From Sediminibacterium sp. C3 (lineage in GTDB: Bacteria; Bacteroidota; Bacteroidia; Chitinophagales; Chitinophagaceae): a stretch of DNA of 64,000 nucleotides. This document shows positions 54,088 to 63,558 of the stretch, piece by piece. The DNA lies in assembly GCF_000508085.1 (NCBI RefSeq), contig NZ_KI669560.1, positions 1,074,464 through 1,138,463 of the forward strand, in the 5' to 3' direction. The position numbers were made by a program, and so were the translations under genes. The notes below the pieces were generated by a model. The model made no database searches. It worked only from the letters and a program-made list of their open reading frames with translations, and was not told where the DNA came from. The stretch's first letter is position 1, and each line of letters opens with the position of its first letter.

Positions 54088-55119
54088 TCAGCAATCGTTA
54101 TTATGTTTAAAGCGAATATTTTCCGCATAAATAACTTCAGAAGGTTTTTCTAAAGCAATTTGGTAATATTTTAATAATGCCGGTATATCATTTGGGTGTA
54201 TCTGGTCCAGGATTTTTGTAGCTAGTATTGCTACTTGCGTAAATCCGGTTAATTTAAAAATAGATGGCGAAGAGTAGATTGTTTCTCCCTGTTTATTGAC
54301 AATTATAATTGCATCTGAAGCATTATTTACTAATGCATGATATCTTTTCTCATTCTTTAATTGTAATGCTTCCTGCTTCTTTATTTCTGTAGCATTTCTG
54401 GCAACACAATACATCATTTTATCTTCAACATCCCAGTAGGCAGACCAAATGATAGGAATAATTTCTCCACTTTTACTAACCAGTTTATTTTCAAAATTAG
54501 TCATACTCACACCGCCCATGATGGTTGATCTGGCTTGTTGTGTAGGCTGATAGTCTTCTTTATAAACGAAATCCGTATAATGTCTTCCTATCATTTCCTC
54601 TGGCTTGTATCCTAAGGTTTGATAACAAGCTGCACTAACCGATTCATAAATTCCTGCTTCATTAACCGAACATATAATATCCAAAGAGGACTCAAGTATT
54701 TTATTGAGCTTGTTTTTGGTTTGCGTAATTTCTATTTCTTTTAATTTGGTCTGGGATATTTCCTGAATTACGCCTAATATAACAGGATTAGCAGATTGGT
54801 TAATTTGTTTTAATGATAAATAGCAATTGATGTAACGGAGATTACTAGCAGTATCGTAAATTCTACACTCAACTTGAACTTCTTTCCCCGATTTTAGTAG
54901 TTCGTCAATCGCTTTTTTTAGTATTACCAAATCTTTATCTTCAAATTGAGTTTTAATAGATTCAAATGATGGTAGAGTCTCCGTTGATGGCCAGCCAAAA
55001 ATCAACTTGACACCCTCGGAACAAAAAAGTTGTTTCCCTTGAGTATTGTATTCAAAAGTTCCAAAATGCGTAATCGCTTCCGCAACAAAAAGTAATTCTT
55101 TATTTCTATTAGTCGGCAT
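54088..55119 (-). pseudogene. N-terminal part of the multi-PAS sensor, cut by the IS
   Basis: This 343-aa frame holds two complete PAS domains and most of a third (NEKRYHALVNNASDAIIIVNKQGETIYSSPSIFKLTG). It breaks off at FKHNNDC right at the IS edge, where the stop codon TGA is supplied by the IS inverted repeat. The missing piece of the third PAS domain is found beyond the IS at 52984. Together with the two other fragments the original gene was about 3.7 kb (some 1250 residues). Confidence 0.85.
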
Positions 55120-55184
55120 TAATTTTGGAAGATCTACATAGCTTCTAACTAAAGCTTCTTAAATTTACGAGAAAATAATCAGAG

Positions 55185-55919
55185 ATGAGAAATTGTTTAG
55201 TCTTGGTATTGTCATGTTGGTTAAGCTTTGTGCAAGCGAAAGACAACAAAGAGTATTACAAATTGATAGTATATCATTTTGCATCTTCTGATCAGGAAAA
55301 GAAAATAGATCAGTTTCTTTCTGACACCTATCTTCCTAAACTTCATCAAATTGGTTTTACGCATATTGGCGTATTCAAGCCGATTGTGAATGATACGGCA
55401 AAGGACAAACAGATATTGGTTTTACTGAATCACGATAAATTAGAAAAGTTGAGCCAGCCCTTTCAGTGGGGTCTATCAGAGTTAGGCAGTTATGATCAAC
55501 CCATCTATACCCGATACGAACAAATATTACTGAGTGCATTCAAGGATATGTCTAAAATGAAGGTTCCATCCAATGACATTTCTAAAAATGATAGGGTTTT
55601 TGAACTAAGAAGCTATGAAAGTCCTACAGAATCTGCATATAGAAATAAGGTGCATATGTTTAATGAGGGAGGAGAGATCAAATTATTTGATGAGCTTGGC
55701 TTCAATGCTGTTTTTTACGCAGATGTATTATACGGTTCTGCAATGCCTAATTTAATGTACATGACCAGCTTCAGTAGTATTGAAAGCAGAAATGAACACT
55801 GGAAACAGTTTGGAGCTTCTGCTACCTGGAAAAGATTGTCTTCCATGGAATTTTATAAGAACAATATGTCTGCATTGCACAGCTATTTGCTTAAAAGCAC
55901 TGCATATTCAGATTATTAA
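55185..55919 (+). CDS. NIPSNAP-family protein, exported
   Basis: This 244-aa protein has a signal peptide (1-18, VQA). Two NIPSNAP-type dimeric alpha-beta-barrel units follow: YYKLIVYHFASSDQEKKIDQFLSDTYLPKLHQIGFTHIGVF at about 25-65, and FELRSYESPTESAYRNKVHMFNEGGEIKLFDELGF near 130-165. Proteins of this family in Bacteroidota are exported, and their function is not known. It is transcribed away from the disrupted sensor gene. Confidence 0.8.
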   Translation: MRNCLVLVLSCWLSFVQAKDNKEYYKLIVYHFASSDQEKKIDQFLSDTYLPKLHQIGFTHIGVFKPIVNDTAKDKQILVLLNHDKLEKLSQPFQWGLSELGSYDQPIYTRYEQILLSAFKDMSKMKVPSNDISKNDRVFELRSYESPTESAYRNKVHMFNEGGEIKLFDELGFNAVFYADVLYGSAMPNLMYMTSFSSIESRNEHWKQFGASATWKRLSSMEFYKNNMSALHSYLLKSTAYSDY

Positions 55920-55941
55920 TAATTAGTGTACCTTTATTGTC

Positions 55942-56337
55942 TTGAAAAAGGGCATTGCCATATTATTTCTTTCCATATATCTCTGCACGGTTACAGAGGC
56001 ACATGAGTTATTGAAACTGCCTGTCATTTTTCAGCACTTTATAGAACATCAATCTGAAGACAATAGTATCACGGTATTTCAGTTTTTGAAAATCCATTAT
56101 GGGCAGGATGATGTAAGGGATGATGACTACGCAAGAGATATGCAGCTGCCATTTAAAACGGCTGGCGAATTCTTTACTTCTTCCGTTTCGCCCTTTGTCC
56201 CTTTAAATTCAATCATCGTATTGCCATATCCTTCCGTTTTCTCGGAAAATCAATACAAAGGCCATCACTCCCTCAAGTTCTATTCGAACTATCAGGTAAA
56301 TATCTGGCAGCCTCCCAAGTCTTGTGTAAATGCTTAA
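55942..56337 (+). CDS. Small exported hypothetical protein upstream of the RND pump
   Basis: This 131-aa protein uses a TTG start (55942) and has a signal peptide ending near TEA. The rest contains VIFQHFIEHQSEDNSITVFQFLKIHYG, a two-Asp segment RDDDYARDMQLPF and a C-terminal HSLKFYSNYQVNIWQPP. I recall similar small proteins next to CzcA/CusA genes in this phylum, perhaps a metal-binding accessory; the family is not named. It lies 51 nt before the pump gene. Confidence 0.6.
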   Translation: MKKGIAILFLSIYLCTVTEAHELLKLPVIFQHFIEHQSEDNSITVFQFLKIHYGQDDVRDDDYARDMQLPFKTAGEFFTSSVSPFVPLNSIIVLPYPSVFSENQYKGHHSLKFYSNYQVNIWQPPKSCVNA

Positions 56338-56388
56338 TTACAAAGACTTACTTAAAAGATATTTACAAAAATCATTTAACGAAACATA

Positions 56389-59300
56389 ATGCTGACAAGA
56401 ATTATTGAGTTTTCCGTTAGGAATAAACTCATAGTAGGATTATTTCTGGTAGCGTTGATTGGATATGGTACAATAGAATTGACCAGACTGCCCATTGACG
56501 CTGTGCCGGATATTACGAATAACCAGGTGCAGGTAATTACAGTGGCTCCTTCTTTTGGTGCTACTGATATAGAACGACTGGTAACTTTTCCCATTGAACA
56601 AGCCAATAACAATATATCGGGTTTGCTTGAAATCAGAAGTTTTTCCAGATTTGGTTTATCGCTGGTAACCATTGTATTTGATGATAATACAGATATCTAT
56701 TGGGCAAGGCAGCAAGTAGCAGAGCGATTGTTACAGGTTCAATCACAGATCCCTGCCGGCATTGGAACACCCCAGCTGGGGCCGGTTTCAACAGGTCTGG
56801 GTGAAATTTATCAATACGTTGTAAGGCTCGAAAAAGGATACGAAAATCAATATGATATTACTGAATTAAGAACCATTCAGGACTGGATTGTCAGAAGACA
56901 ATTACTCGGTGTAAAAGGTGTTGCGGAAGTGAGTTCATTTGGCGGAAAATTAAAACAGTATTCTGTTGAAATAGATCCTGCAAAATTACTCAGCTATAAT
57001 ATTACCATTTCCGATGTGTTCAATGCCCTCGAAGCTAATAACCAGAATACGGGCGGAGCATACATTGAGAAAGGACCCACTGTACTTTTTATCCGATCAG
57101 AGGGTTTGTTGGGCAATATTGAAGACATTCAGAACATCGCTATTAAAAAAGTTTCCGGAGGAACACCGCTATTCATCAGAGATGTAGCAGAAGTTAAAAT
57201 TGGTCATGCGACCCGATACGGCGCCATGACATTTAATGATCAGGGAGAAGTTGCAGGAGCAGTTGTGATGATGCTGAAGGGTGCCAACAGCAATGTGGTC
57301 ATTAAAAATGTAAAAGAACGAATTGCACAAATTCAGAAATCCCTGCCAAAGGGCGTGGTGATTGAACCTTTCCTCGACAGAACTAAAATGGTAAACAATG
57401 CCATTGGAACGGTAGAGAAGAATTTATTGGAAGGTGCATTGATTGTGGTTTTTGTACTCGTGATATTCCTCGGTAATGTAAGAGCTGGATTGATTGTAGC
57501 ATCAGTGATTCCATTGTCTATGCTTTTTGCTGTCATCATGATGAATCTCTTTGGTGTGAGCGGAAACTTGATGAGTTTGGGCGCACTGGATTTTGGGTTG
57601 ATTGTAGATGGCGCAGTTATTATTGTAGAGGCTGTTATGCATCAGCTTAGTCATAGCAAAAAGTTTGCGGTGGTCAATCGGTTGTCGCAACAGCAGATGG
57701 ATAAGGAAGTAAATCATTCAGCCAGTAAGATGATGAATAGTGCCGTCTTTGGTCAGATTATTATTCTGGTTGTGTACTTGCCCATCTTTACTTTACAAGG
57801 TATTGAAGGTAAAATGTTCAAGCCGATGGCACAAACCGTTGCTTTCGCATTGTTGGGTGCTTTCCTTTTGTCGTTGACCTATATTCCAATGATGAGTTCT
57901 GTATTCTTAAGCAAGAATATTTCTCATAAAGCCACCTGGTCAGACAGAATTATGGGCCAGTTGGAAAGACTTTACAAGAATTTGCTTTCAAGGGTTATCG
58001 GCTACTCTAAAATGGTGTTAACCGTAGTAATCGGATTGTTTATAACAGCCATGGTTATTTTGTCTGGTCTGGGTGGTGAATTTATTCCTGCTTTGGAAGA
58101 AGGAGATTTTGCTGTTGAAACCAGGGTGCTTACGGGAAGTAATTTAAACACGACGATTGAACGAACGCAGAAGGCGGCAGGTTTATTAATTAAAGAATAT
58201 CCGGAAGTGGAAAAAATCGTAACCAAAATTGGTAGCGGTGAAATTCCAACCGACCCCATGCCCATGGAAGCCAGTGATTTAATGGTCATTTTAAAACCCA
58301 AAGAAGAATGGACTTCTGCCAAAACCTTTAACGAACTGGCAGAAAAAATGGGGAATACCCTATCTGCTGTTCCCGGTATTACCACTGGTTTTCAGTTTCC
58401 TGTTCAAATGCGTTTTAATGAATTGATGACAGGAGCAAGACAGGATGTGGTTTGTAAAATATTCGGAGAAAATCTGGATAGTCTGGCTGCTTATGCTGCA
58501 ACCGTTGGAAAAATTGCCGGTACTGTTGAAGGGGCTGTAAGTGTGTATGTGGAATCTGTAACAGGCATGCCTCAGATACTAATTGAATACAATCGGAATA
58601 CCATTGCGCAGTTTAATCTGAATATAAGTGAGATCAATAAAATTGTGAATGCCTCTTTTGCAGGACAAAGTACCGGGTTGCTCTTTGAAGGAGAGAAGCG
58701 TTTTGATTTGGTAGTAAGAATTAAAGGAGAATTGAAACAAAACCTGAAAGACATTCAGCAATTGTTAATTCCCACACCAAGTGGCATACAGGTTCCTTTG
58801 TCGCAGCTGGCAACGATTACCATTAAAGACGGCCCCAATCAGATTCAGCGTGAGGATGCAAAAAGAAGAATCATCATTGGGTTTAATGTACGTGGAAGAG
58901 ATGTGGAAAGTATTGTAAATGAGTTGCAGCAAAAGATTGAAAAGCAAGTAAAGTTTCCTGCAGGATACTATATTACCTATGGAGGTGCTTTCGAAAATCT
59001 TAATGCAGCAAAAGCAAGATTGATGATAGCAGTACCTGTTTCTCTTTTATTGATATTCCTGTTATTGTACTTTGCTTTTAATTCTGTTAAGCACGGGCTC
59101 CTTATTTATTCAGCTATTCCCTTATCTGCCATCGGTGGTATTTTCTTCCTGGCATTAAGAGACATGCCGTTTAGCATAAGTGCCGGTGTTGGATTCATTG
59201 CCTTATTTGGCGTAGCAGTATTGAATGGGATTGTATTGATAGCAGAATTTAACCGACTTAAAAAAGATGGTATGGAAGATCTGAGAGAGATTGTTTTAAT

Positions 59301-60741
59301 GGGAACAAGTTTACGATTAAGACCTGTTCTAATGACTGCATTTGTTGCTTCACTGGGTTTCCTTCCGATGGCATTGAGTAACGGAGCAGGAGCAGAGGTT
59401 CAAAGACCGTTGGCAACGGTGGTAATTGGCGGTTTGTTGATTGCCACTTTCCTTACTTTATTTGTATTACCTGTATTATATATCATGTTCGAAAAAGGAT
59501 TTAAAAATTCAGGTAACTCTGCAAAAGCAACCGCTATTGTTGTAGGACTCTTATTCTCTGTTTCTGGCTTACAGGCACAGAATAAACCCATTGGTCTGAA
59601 AGCGGCCATAGATTCTGCCATTCAGAATAATCTGTTATTGAAAAACGAACAGCTAAAAGTAAAATACCAGGAACTATTGGTTGGTACAGCCGGTCAATTG
59701 CCAAAGACGGCATTGATAAGTGAAATAGGACAAATCAACAGTATCTATAATGATACAAGGTTTGGCTTAAGTCAATCTTCTGCATTTCCTACTGTTTATA
59801 AACGTGAAAAAGCATTACTTCAGGAAGAATTCAAAAGCAGTGTCTTGAATATTGCTGTGCAGGAAGCACTATTGAGAAAGCAGGTTCAGCAAGTTTACTA
59901 TGCATTGGTTTACATGCAAAAGAAAAAAGCACTCCTGCAATTTTCAGATAGTTTGTATGCGGCTTTTTTTCAGAAATCAGCCTTGCGGTTAAAAACCGGG
60001 GAAACCAATATTCTGGAAAAAACAAGTGCTGAAACTTTACTCGGACAAATTAATCTACAAAAGGAACAATTGCTGAAAGATGAAGCTGCCATGCAGTTAC
60101 AGTTTCATTTGTTGCTGAACACAAACGAATTTCTGGTACCAGCCAATGACAATACAACTTTAGAAGTATCGGCCATTTTGGATACGGCTTTAATCAATAA
60201 TCACCCCGTATTACAAAGCATTCAGCAGCAACAGCAAATTGCACAGGCCGGGGTAGCTTTTGAGCAAAGCAAACTGTTACCGGATCTTTCACTGGGTTAC
60301 CTGAACGGAAGTATCCGTGGTATTGGTGCGGATGATATTTTTTATTCGGGAAAAAGATTCAGTGCCTTTCAGCTGGGAGTAGGTATTCCTATTTTTAACA
60401 AAGCGCAGAAAGCCAGAATCAATAGTGCTACCCTCAATGAAAAAATTGCACAGTCGCAATACCAGCAGGTAAAGCAGCAGATCAATACAGAATACCAGGT
60501 AGCAATGGCGCAGTACCAAAAGTTTCAATCAACCGTTCAATATATGGAAAGAACGGGTTTAAAAAATGCTCAAATCATTACGGAAACAGCCAATAAGCAA
60601 CTGGCTGCAGGGGAAATCAATTACCTTGAATGGGTACAATTGATTAATCAGGCAACCCTGGTAAAAAGCGATTATATAGAAGCTGTCAGAAGTTTAAACG
60701 AAGCCATAATCCAATTAATTTACTTTATTCAATCTAAATAA
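56389..60741 (+). CDS. Heavy-metal RND efflux pump (CusA/CzcA type) fused to a TolC-like outer-membrane channel
   Basis: In this 1450-aa protein, residues 1-1035 are a complete HME-RND pump: start IIEFSVRNKLIVGLFLVALIGYGTIELTRLPIDAVPDITNNQVQV, and the TM4 proton-relay region LGALDFGLIVDGAVIIVEAVM. At about 1040-1063 there is a second hydrophobic, signal-like segment (ATAIVVGLLFSVSGLQAQ). The rest (1065-1450) is an outer-membrane efflux protein with its coiled-coil repeats. The fusion may be cut at the inner signal-like site, giving two proteins. The adaptor gene starts 3 nt later. Metals exported cannot be told from sequence. Confidence 0.85.
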   Translation: MLTRIIEFSVRNKLIVGLFLVALIGYGTIELTRLPIDAVPDITNNQVQVITVAPSFGATDIERLVTFPIEQANNNISGLLEIRSFSRFGLSLVTIVFDDNTDIYWARQQVAERLLQVQSQIPAGIGTPQLGPVSTGLGEIYQYVVRLEKGYENQYDITELRTIQDWIVRRQLLGVKGVAEVSSFGGKLKQYSVEIDPAKLLSYNITISDVFNALEANNQNTGGAYIEKGPTVLFIRSEGLLGNIEDIQNIAIKKVSGGTPLFIRDVAEVKIGHATRYGAMTFNDQGEVAGAVVMMLKGANSNVVIKNVKERIAQIQKSLPKGVVIEPFLDRTKMVNNAIGTVEKNLLEGALIVVFVLVIFLGNVRAGLIVASVIPLSMLFAVIMMNLFGVSGNLMSLGALDFGLIVDGAVIIVEAVMHQLSHSKKFAVVNRLSQQQMDKEVNHSASKMMNSAVFGQIIILVVYLPIFTLQGIEGKMFKPMAQTVAFALLGAFLLSLTYIPMMSSVFLSKNISHKATWSDRIMGQLERLYKNLLSRVIGYSKMVLTVVIGLFITAMVILSGLGGEFIPALEEGDFAVETRVLTGSNLNTTIERTQKAAGLLIKEYPEVEKIVTKIGSGEIPTDPMPMEASDLMVILKPKEEWTSAKTFNELAEKMGNTLSAVPGITTGFQFPVQMRFNELMTGARQDVVCKIFGENLDSLAAYAATVGKIAGTVEGAVSVYVESVTGMPQILIEYNRNTIAQFNLNISEINKIVNASFAGQSTGLLFEGEKRFDLVVRIKGELKQNLKDIQQLLIPTPSGIQVPLSQLATITIKDGPNQIQREDAKRRIIIGFNVRGRDVESIVNELQQKIEKQVKFPAGYYITYGGAFENLNAAKARLMIAVPVSLLLIFLLLYFAFNSVKHGLLIYSAIPLSAIGGIFFLALRDMPFSISAGVGFIALFGVAVLNGIVLIAEFNRLKKDGMEDLREIVLMGTSLRLRPVLMTAFVASLGFLPMALSNGAGAEVQRPLATVVIGGLLIATFLTLFVLPVLYIMFEKGFKNSGNSAKATAIVVGLLFSVSGLQAQNKPIGLKAAIDSAIQNNLLLKNEQLKVKYQELLVGTAGQLPKTALISEIGQINSIYNDTRFGLSQSSAFPTVYKREKALLQEEFKSSVLNIAVQEALLRKQVQQVYYALVYMQKKKALLQFSDSLYAAFFQKSALRLKTGETNILEKTSAETLLGQINLQKEQLLKDEAAMQLQFHLLLNTNEFLVPANDNTTLEVSAILDTALINNHPVLQSIQQQQQIAQAGVAFEQSKLLPDLSLGYLNGSIRGIGADDIFYSGKRFSAFQLGVGIPIFNKAQKARINSATLNEKIAQSQYQQVKQQINTEYQVAMAQYQKFQSTVQYMERTGLKNAQIITETANKQLAAGEINYLEWVQLINQATLVKSDYIEAVRSLNEAIIQLIYFIQSK

Positions 60742-60743
60742 TT

Positions 60744-61880
60744 ATGAAACAATATTTTTTTATACTGGCATTTTCAATTGCTTTTATTGCCTGTGGAACT
60801 AAATCTACTCCAGAAGAAACGGAAGCTGCCGGTGGCACGGGAATAGATACGATTACATTAACCGATGCCCAGATCAAAAATGCAGAATTTCAGACAGGGC
60901 CATTGCAAACCGGTGAGATATCCTCTTTGCTGAAAGTAAACGGGAAAGTAGATGTGCCTCCACAGAATATGGTTTCAATCAGCGTGCCGCTTGGTGGTTA
61001 TTTAAAGACCAGTAAGTTGCTGCCTGGTATGCATGTAAATAAAGGTGAAGTAGTAGCCATTATGGAAGATCAGCAATACATTCAATTGCAGCAGGACTAT
61101 TTAATGGCAAAAGTGAAATTAAGCCAGCTCGAGAAGGAATTTGCAAGACAAAAAGAACTGAATGCCAGTCAGGCATCCAGCGATAAAATGTTGCAGCAGG
61201 CAGAAGCCGATTTAAAATCACACAGGATACTTTCAGCTGCGCTGGCACAGAAACTGCAACTGGTAGGGATTAATCCGGTAAATCTTACAGAAAACAATAT
61301 CAGCAAGAGTGTTAATATTCATTCTCCCATCGATGGCTATGTTACCAGAGTGAATGTGAATGTTGGAAAATATATTTCTCCCACTGAAATTATGTTCGAA
61401 CTGGTGAATCCAACAGATATTCATCTGGCTTTAAAAATCTTTGAGAAGGATTTACCCAAATTATATATTGGACAGGAATTGATAGCGTATACCAACAACA
61501 ATCCTGAAAAAAAATACGATTGTGAGGTTTTGCTGATGGGCAAGGATATCAATGCAGAAGGATATACCGATGTGCATTGTCATTTTGAACAGTATGATAA
61601 AGTGTTGATTCCGGGTACTTATATGAATGCGGAAATAAAAGTAAAAAACCGCAAAGCGACAGTTCTGCCTGCAGACGCCATTGTGCGTCATGAAGGAAAG
61701 CATTTCATTTTTAAAGAAGTGGCCAGACAGAAGTATGCCATGCTGGAAGTAGCGGTAGGCGAAACAGAAAACGGGGTTACCGAACTGATTGTTCCGGAAT
61801 CAGTGCTTTCTGAAAAAGATAATTATGTTGTAAAGGGGGCTTATACTTTGCTGATGATGTTAAAGAATGAAGCAGAGTAA
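60744..61880 (+). CDS. RND efflux periplasmic adaptor (CusB/CzcB type), lipoprotein
   Basis: This 378-aa membrane-fusion protein has a lipobox (IACG, Cys17). A split biotinyl-lipoyl domain (VNGKVDVPPQNMVSISVPLGGYL, then VNIHSPIDGYVTRV) flanks a coiled-coil hairpin (about 110-170, with the QQDYLMAKVKLSQLEKEFARQ helix). Beta-barrel and membrane-proximal domains follow. It links the pump to the outer-membrane channel. It is 3 nt downstream of the pump gene, so together they form a complete metal efflux system. Confidence 0.9.
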   Translation: MKQYFFILAFSIAFIACGTKSTPEETEAAGGTGIDTITLTDAQIKNAEFQTGPLQTGEISSLLKVNGKVDVPPQNMVSISVPLGGYLKTSKLLPGMHVNKGEVVAIMEDQQYIQLQQDYLMAKVKLSQLEKEFARQKELNASQASSDKMLQQAEADLKSHRILSAALAQKLQLVGINPVNLTENNISKSVNIHSPIDGYVTRVNVNVGKYISPTEIMFELVNPTDIHLALKIFEKDLPKLYIGQELIAYTNNNPEKKYDCEVLLMGKDINAEGYTDVHCHFEQYDKVLIPGTYMNAEIKVKNRKATVLPADAIVRHEGKHFIFKEVARQKYAMLEVAVGETENGVTELIVPESVLSEKDNYVVKGAYTLLMMLKNEAE

Positions 61881-61906
61881 TTAAATTGCGACCAATCTTA
61901 AGCAAT

Positions 61907-63445
61907 ATGATGAATAGAGGGGTACTTAAATGCTTGTTTGTTTTCTTTTTTATCGGGATTACAGTGAGTGGAATGTCTCAAACACTGGATCAGCTGGTAA
62001 AACGTGGTTTGCAAAGAATGGCTGCTAAGAATTATAAAGGTGCTGTTGAAGATTTTACACAGGCGCTGGAAGAAACGCCTGACGACATCAATTTGTTTTT
62101 GAACAGAGCAATCGCAAAAAGAGAACTGAAAAATTATGAAGGTGCAATAGAAGATATCGGGTTTGCATTGGAGGTGAACGACGCCAATGCAAACCTGTAT
62201 TTCAACAGGGGTATTATAAAAGGTTTGGCAGGGGATGCAGCGGGAGCAGTGGAGGACTACAATAAAGCCATTACGCTAGGGCCTGCAACAGCCAATATGT
62301 TTTTTAACAGAGGAATTGAGAAAGAACATATGGAGGATTATGCAGGTGCCCTGAAGGATTACAACCGCGCATTGCAGCTTAAACCCAATTATGGCGAAGT
62401 ATATTTTAACAGGGGAGTGGTTAAGTATGCCTTAAAAGACTTTGCCGGTGCATTGGCAGACTATAGTAAAGCCATTGTTTTTAATCCGGAAAATACAGAT
62501 GCCTGGTTTAACAGAGGGTATGTAAAAGCGAAACAGAATAACCACAAAGCGGCCATTGAAGATTACAATGAAGTGATTGCCATTGACTCTTCGGTTGAGA
62601 ATGTTTTTTTTAACAGGGCAATCAGTAAAATACAGTTAAAAGATTTTGATGGTGCATTGCCCGATCTGAATCTGGCGTTGGAAAACAATCAGTCGAGTCC
62701 GGATATTTATTTTAATCGTGCATTATTATACAGAGACAAAAAGCTTTTTAAAGAATCTAAGGCAGACTTTGACAGGGCTATTGTACTCAATCCCAAGAAT
62801 GCGGATCTGTTTGTAAACAGAGGCCTGATTCAGTTGGAATTAGCTGATACAGCAGCAGCTGTCGATGATTTTTCCAGTGCCATCGAATTGAATAAAAAGA
62901 ATGTGAGTGCATTCTTCAACCGGGGACTTCAGTTTGAAAGATCCGGCGACTATGAAGCTGCATTGGAAGACTATAATCAGGCATTAAAATTGGATCCCAA
63001 TTATGGCGATATTTATTTTAATCGTGGTTATGTAAAAAATGCATTGGGAGACAAAAAAGGCGCATTGGCAGATTATAATAGCTGTATACGGTTAAGGCCC
63101 GCAAATGCAGGCGCCTGGTACAACAGGGGTTTGGCTAAATATGCAGCCAAAGATTTGGCCGGTGCTTTGTCAGATTATAACAAGGTGATTCAGTTAGATC
63201 CTCAGATGCCCAATATTTTCTTTAACCGAGGCATTGTAAAAGGCCAGTTGAAACAATATGCATCTGCTATAGCTGATTATGATAAAGCCATAGTACAGGA
63301 CCCCAAAAACGGGGATATTTATTTAAACAGAGGGATTCTAAAAGTAATTTTAAAGCAAAATGCTGCTGGTTGTGAGGATCTTCAAAAAGCAGCAGCTATG
63401 GGCGTATTTGCTGCTACTATTGAGTTAGAAAAGTCCTGCAAATAA
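61907..63445 (+). CDS. Exported TPR-repeat protein
   Basis: ATG 61907 is preferred over the upstream TTG at 61886; 512 residues. A signal peptide (ending GMSQ) is followed by about thirteen 34-residue TPR units over the whole length. Each has the pattern NRGxxKxxLKDYxGALxDYxKAIxLxP, for example NLFLNRAIAKRELKNY. TPR arrays bind peptides or scaffold complexes; the partner is unknown. It lies 26 nt after the adaptor gene, so it may be read through from the efflux operon. Confidence 0.85.
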   Translation: MMNRGVLKCLFVFFFIGITVSGMSQTLDQLVKRGLQRMAAKNYKGAVEDFTQALEETPDDINLFLNRAIAKRELKNYEGAIEDIGFALEVNDANANLYFNRGIIKGLAGDAAGAVEDYNKAITLGPATANMFFNRGIEKEHMEDYAGALKDYNRALQLKPNYGEVYFNRGVVKYALKDFAGALADYSKAIVFNPENTDAWFNRGYVKAKQNNHKAAIEDYNEVIAIDSSVENVFFNRAISKIQLKDFDGALPDLNLALENNQSSPDIYFNRALLYRDKKLFKESKADFDRAIVLNPKNADLFVNRGLIQLELADTAAAVDDFSSAIELNKKNVSAFFNRGLQFERSGDYEAALEDYNQALKLDPNYGDIYFNRGYVKNALGDKKGALADYNSCIRLRPANAGAWYNRGLAKYAAKDLAGALSDYNKVIQLDPQMPNIFFNRGIVKGQLKQYASAIADYDKAIVQDPKNGDIYLNRGILKVILKQNAAGCEDLQKAAAMGVFAATIELEKSCK

Positions 63446-63490
63446 TACCGTTTGTTGAATTAATATACCATTAACACTTATAAAAGTTAA

Positions 63491-63524
63491 AACTAATACC
63501 AAAACTGTAATATTGGAATTAGTT
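63491..63524. other. Inverted repeat between the TPR gene and the last gene
   Basis: AACTAATACCAA (63491-63502) pairs with TTGGAATTAGTT (63513-63524), 11 of 12 bases. No T-run follows; it may be an operator or a weak terminator. Confidence 0.35.
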
Positions 63525-63558
63525 ATTATACTAATGGGAAAAATTAAACCAACAAACA

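Larger units (their letters stand above)
52985..54090 (-). mobile_element. IS30-family insertion sequence, intact
   Basis: About 1106 bp with terminal inverted repeats of about 24-28 bp. The left end reads TAAGTTCAAGTAATAAGTGC and the right end, on the other strand, TGAGTTCAACCGATAAGTGC; both continue into AATTTTT. It splits a multi-PAS sensor gene. An exact target duplication cannot be seen; the flanks on the minus strand are ...GATTGC and GAATTACTGG.... It holds one complete transposase gene. Confidence 0.9.

Noticed and set aside
52981..54093. A target-site duplication at the IS30 ends
   Set aside because: The bases outside the inverted repeats (GATTGC and GAATTAC on the minus strand) give no convincing identical 2- or 3-nt duplication, and the inverted-repeat ends are ambiguous by one or two bases.
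53410..54153. 247-aa open frame on the plus strand across the IS30 element
   Set aside because: It lies antisense to the complete transposase gene and its translation is hydrophobic noise; a shadow frame.
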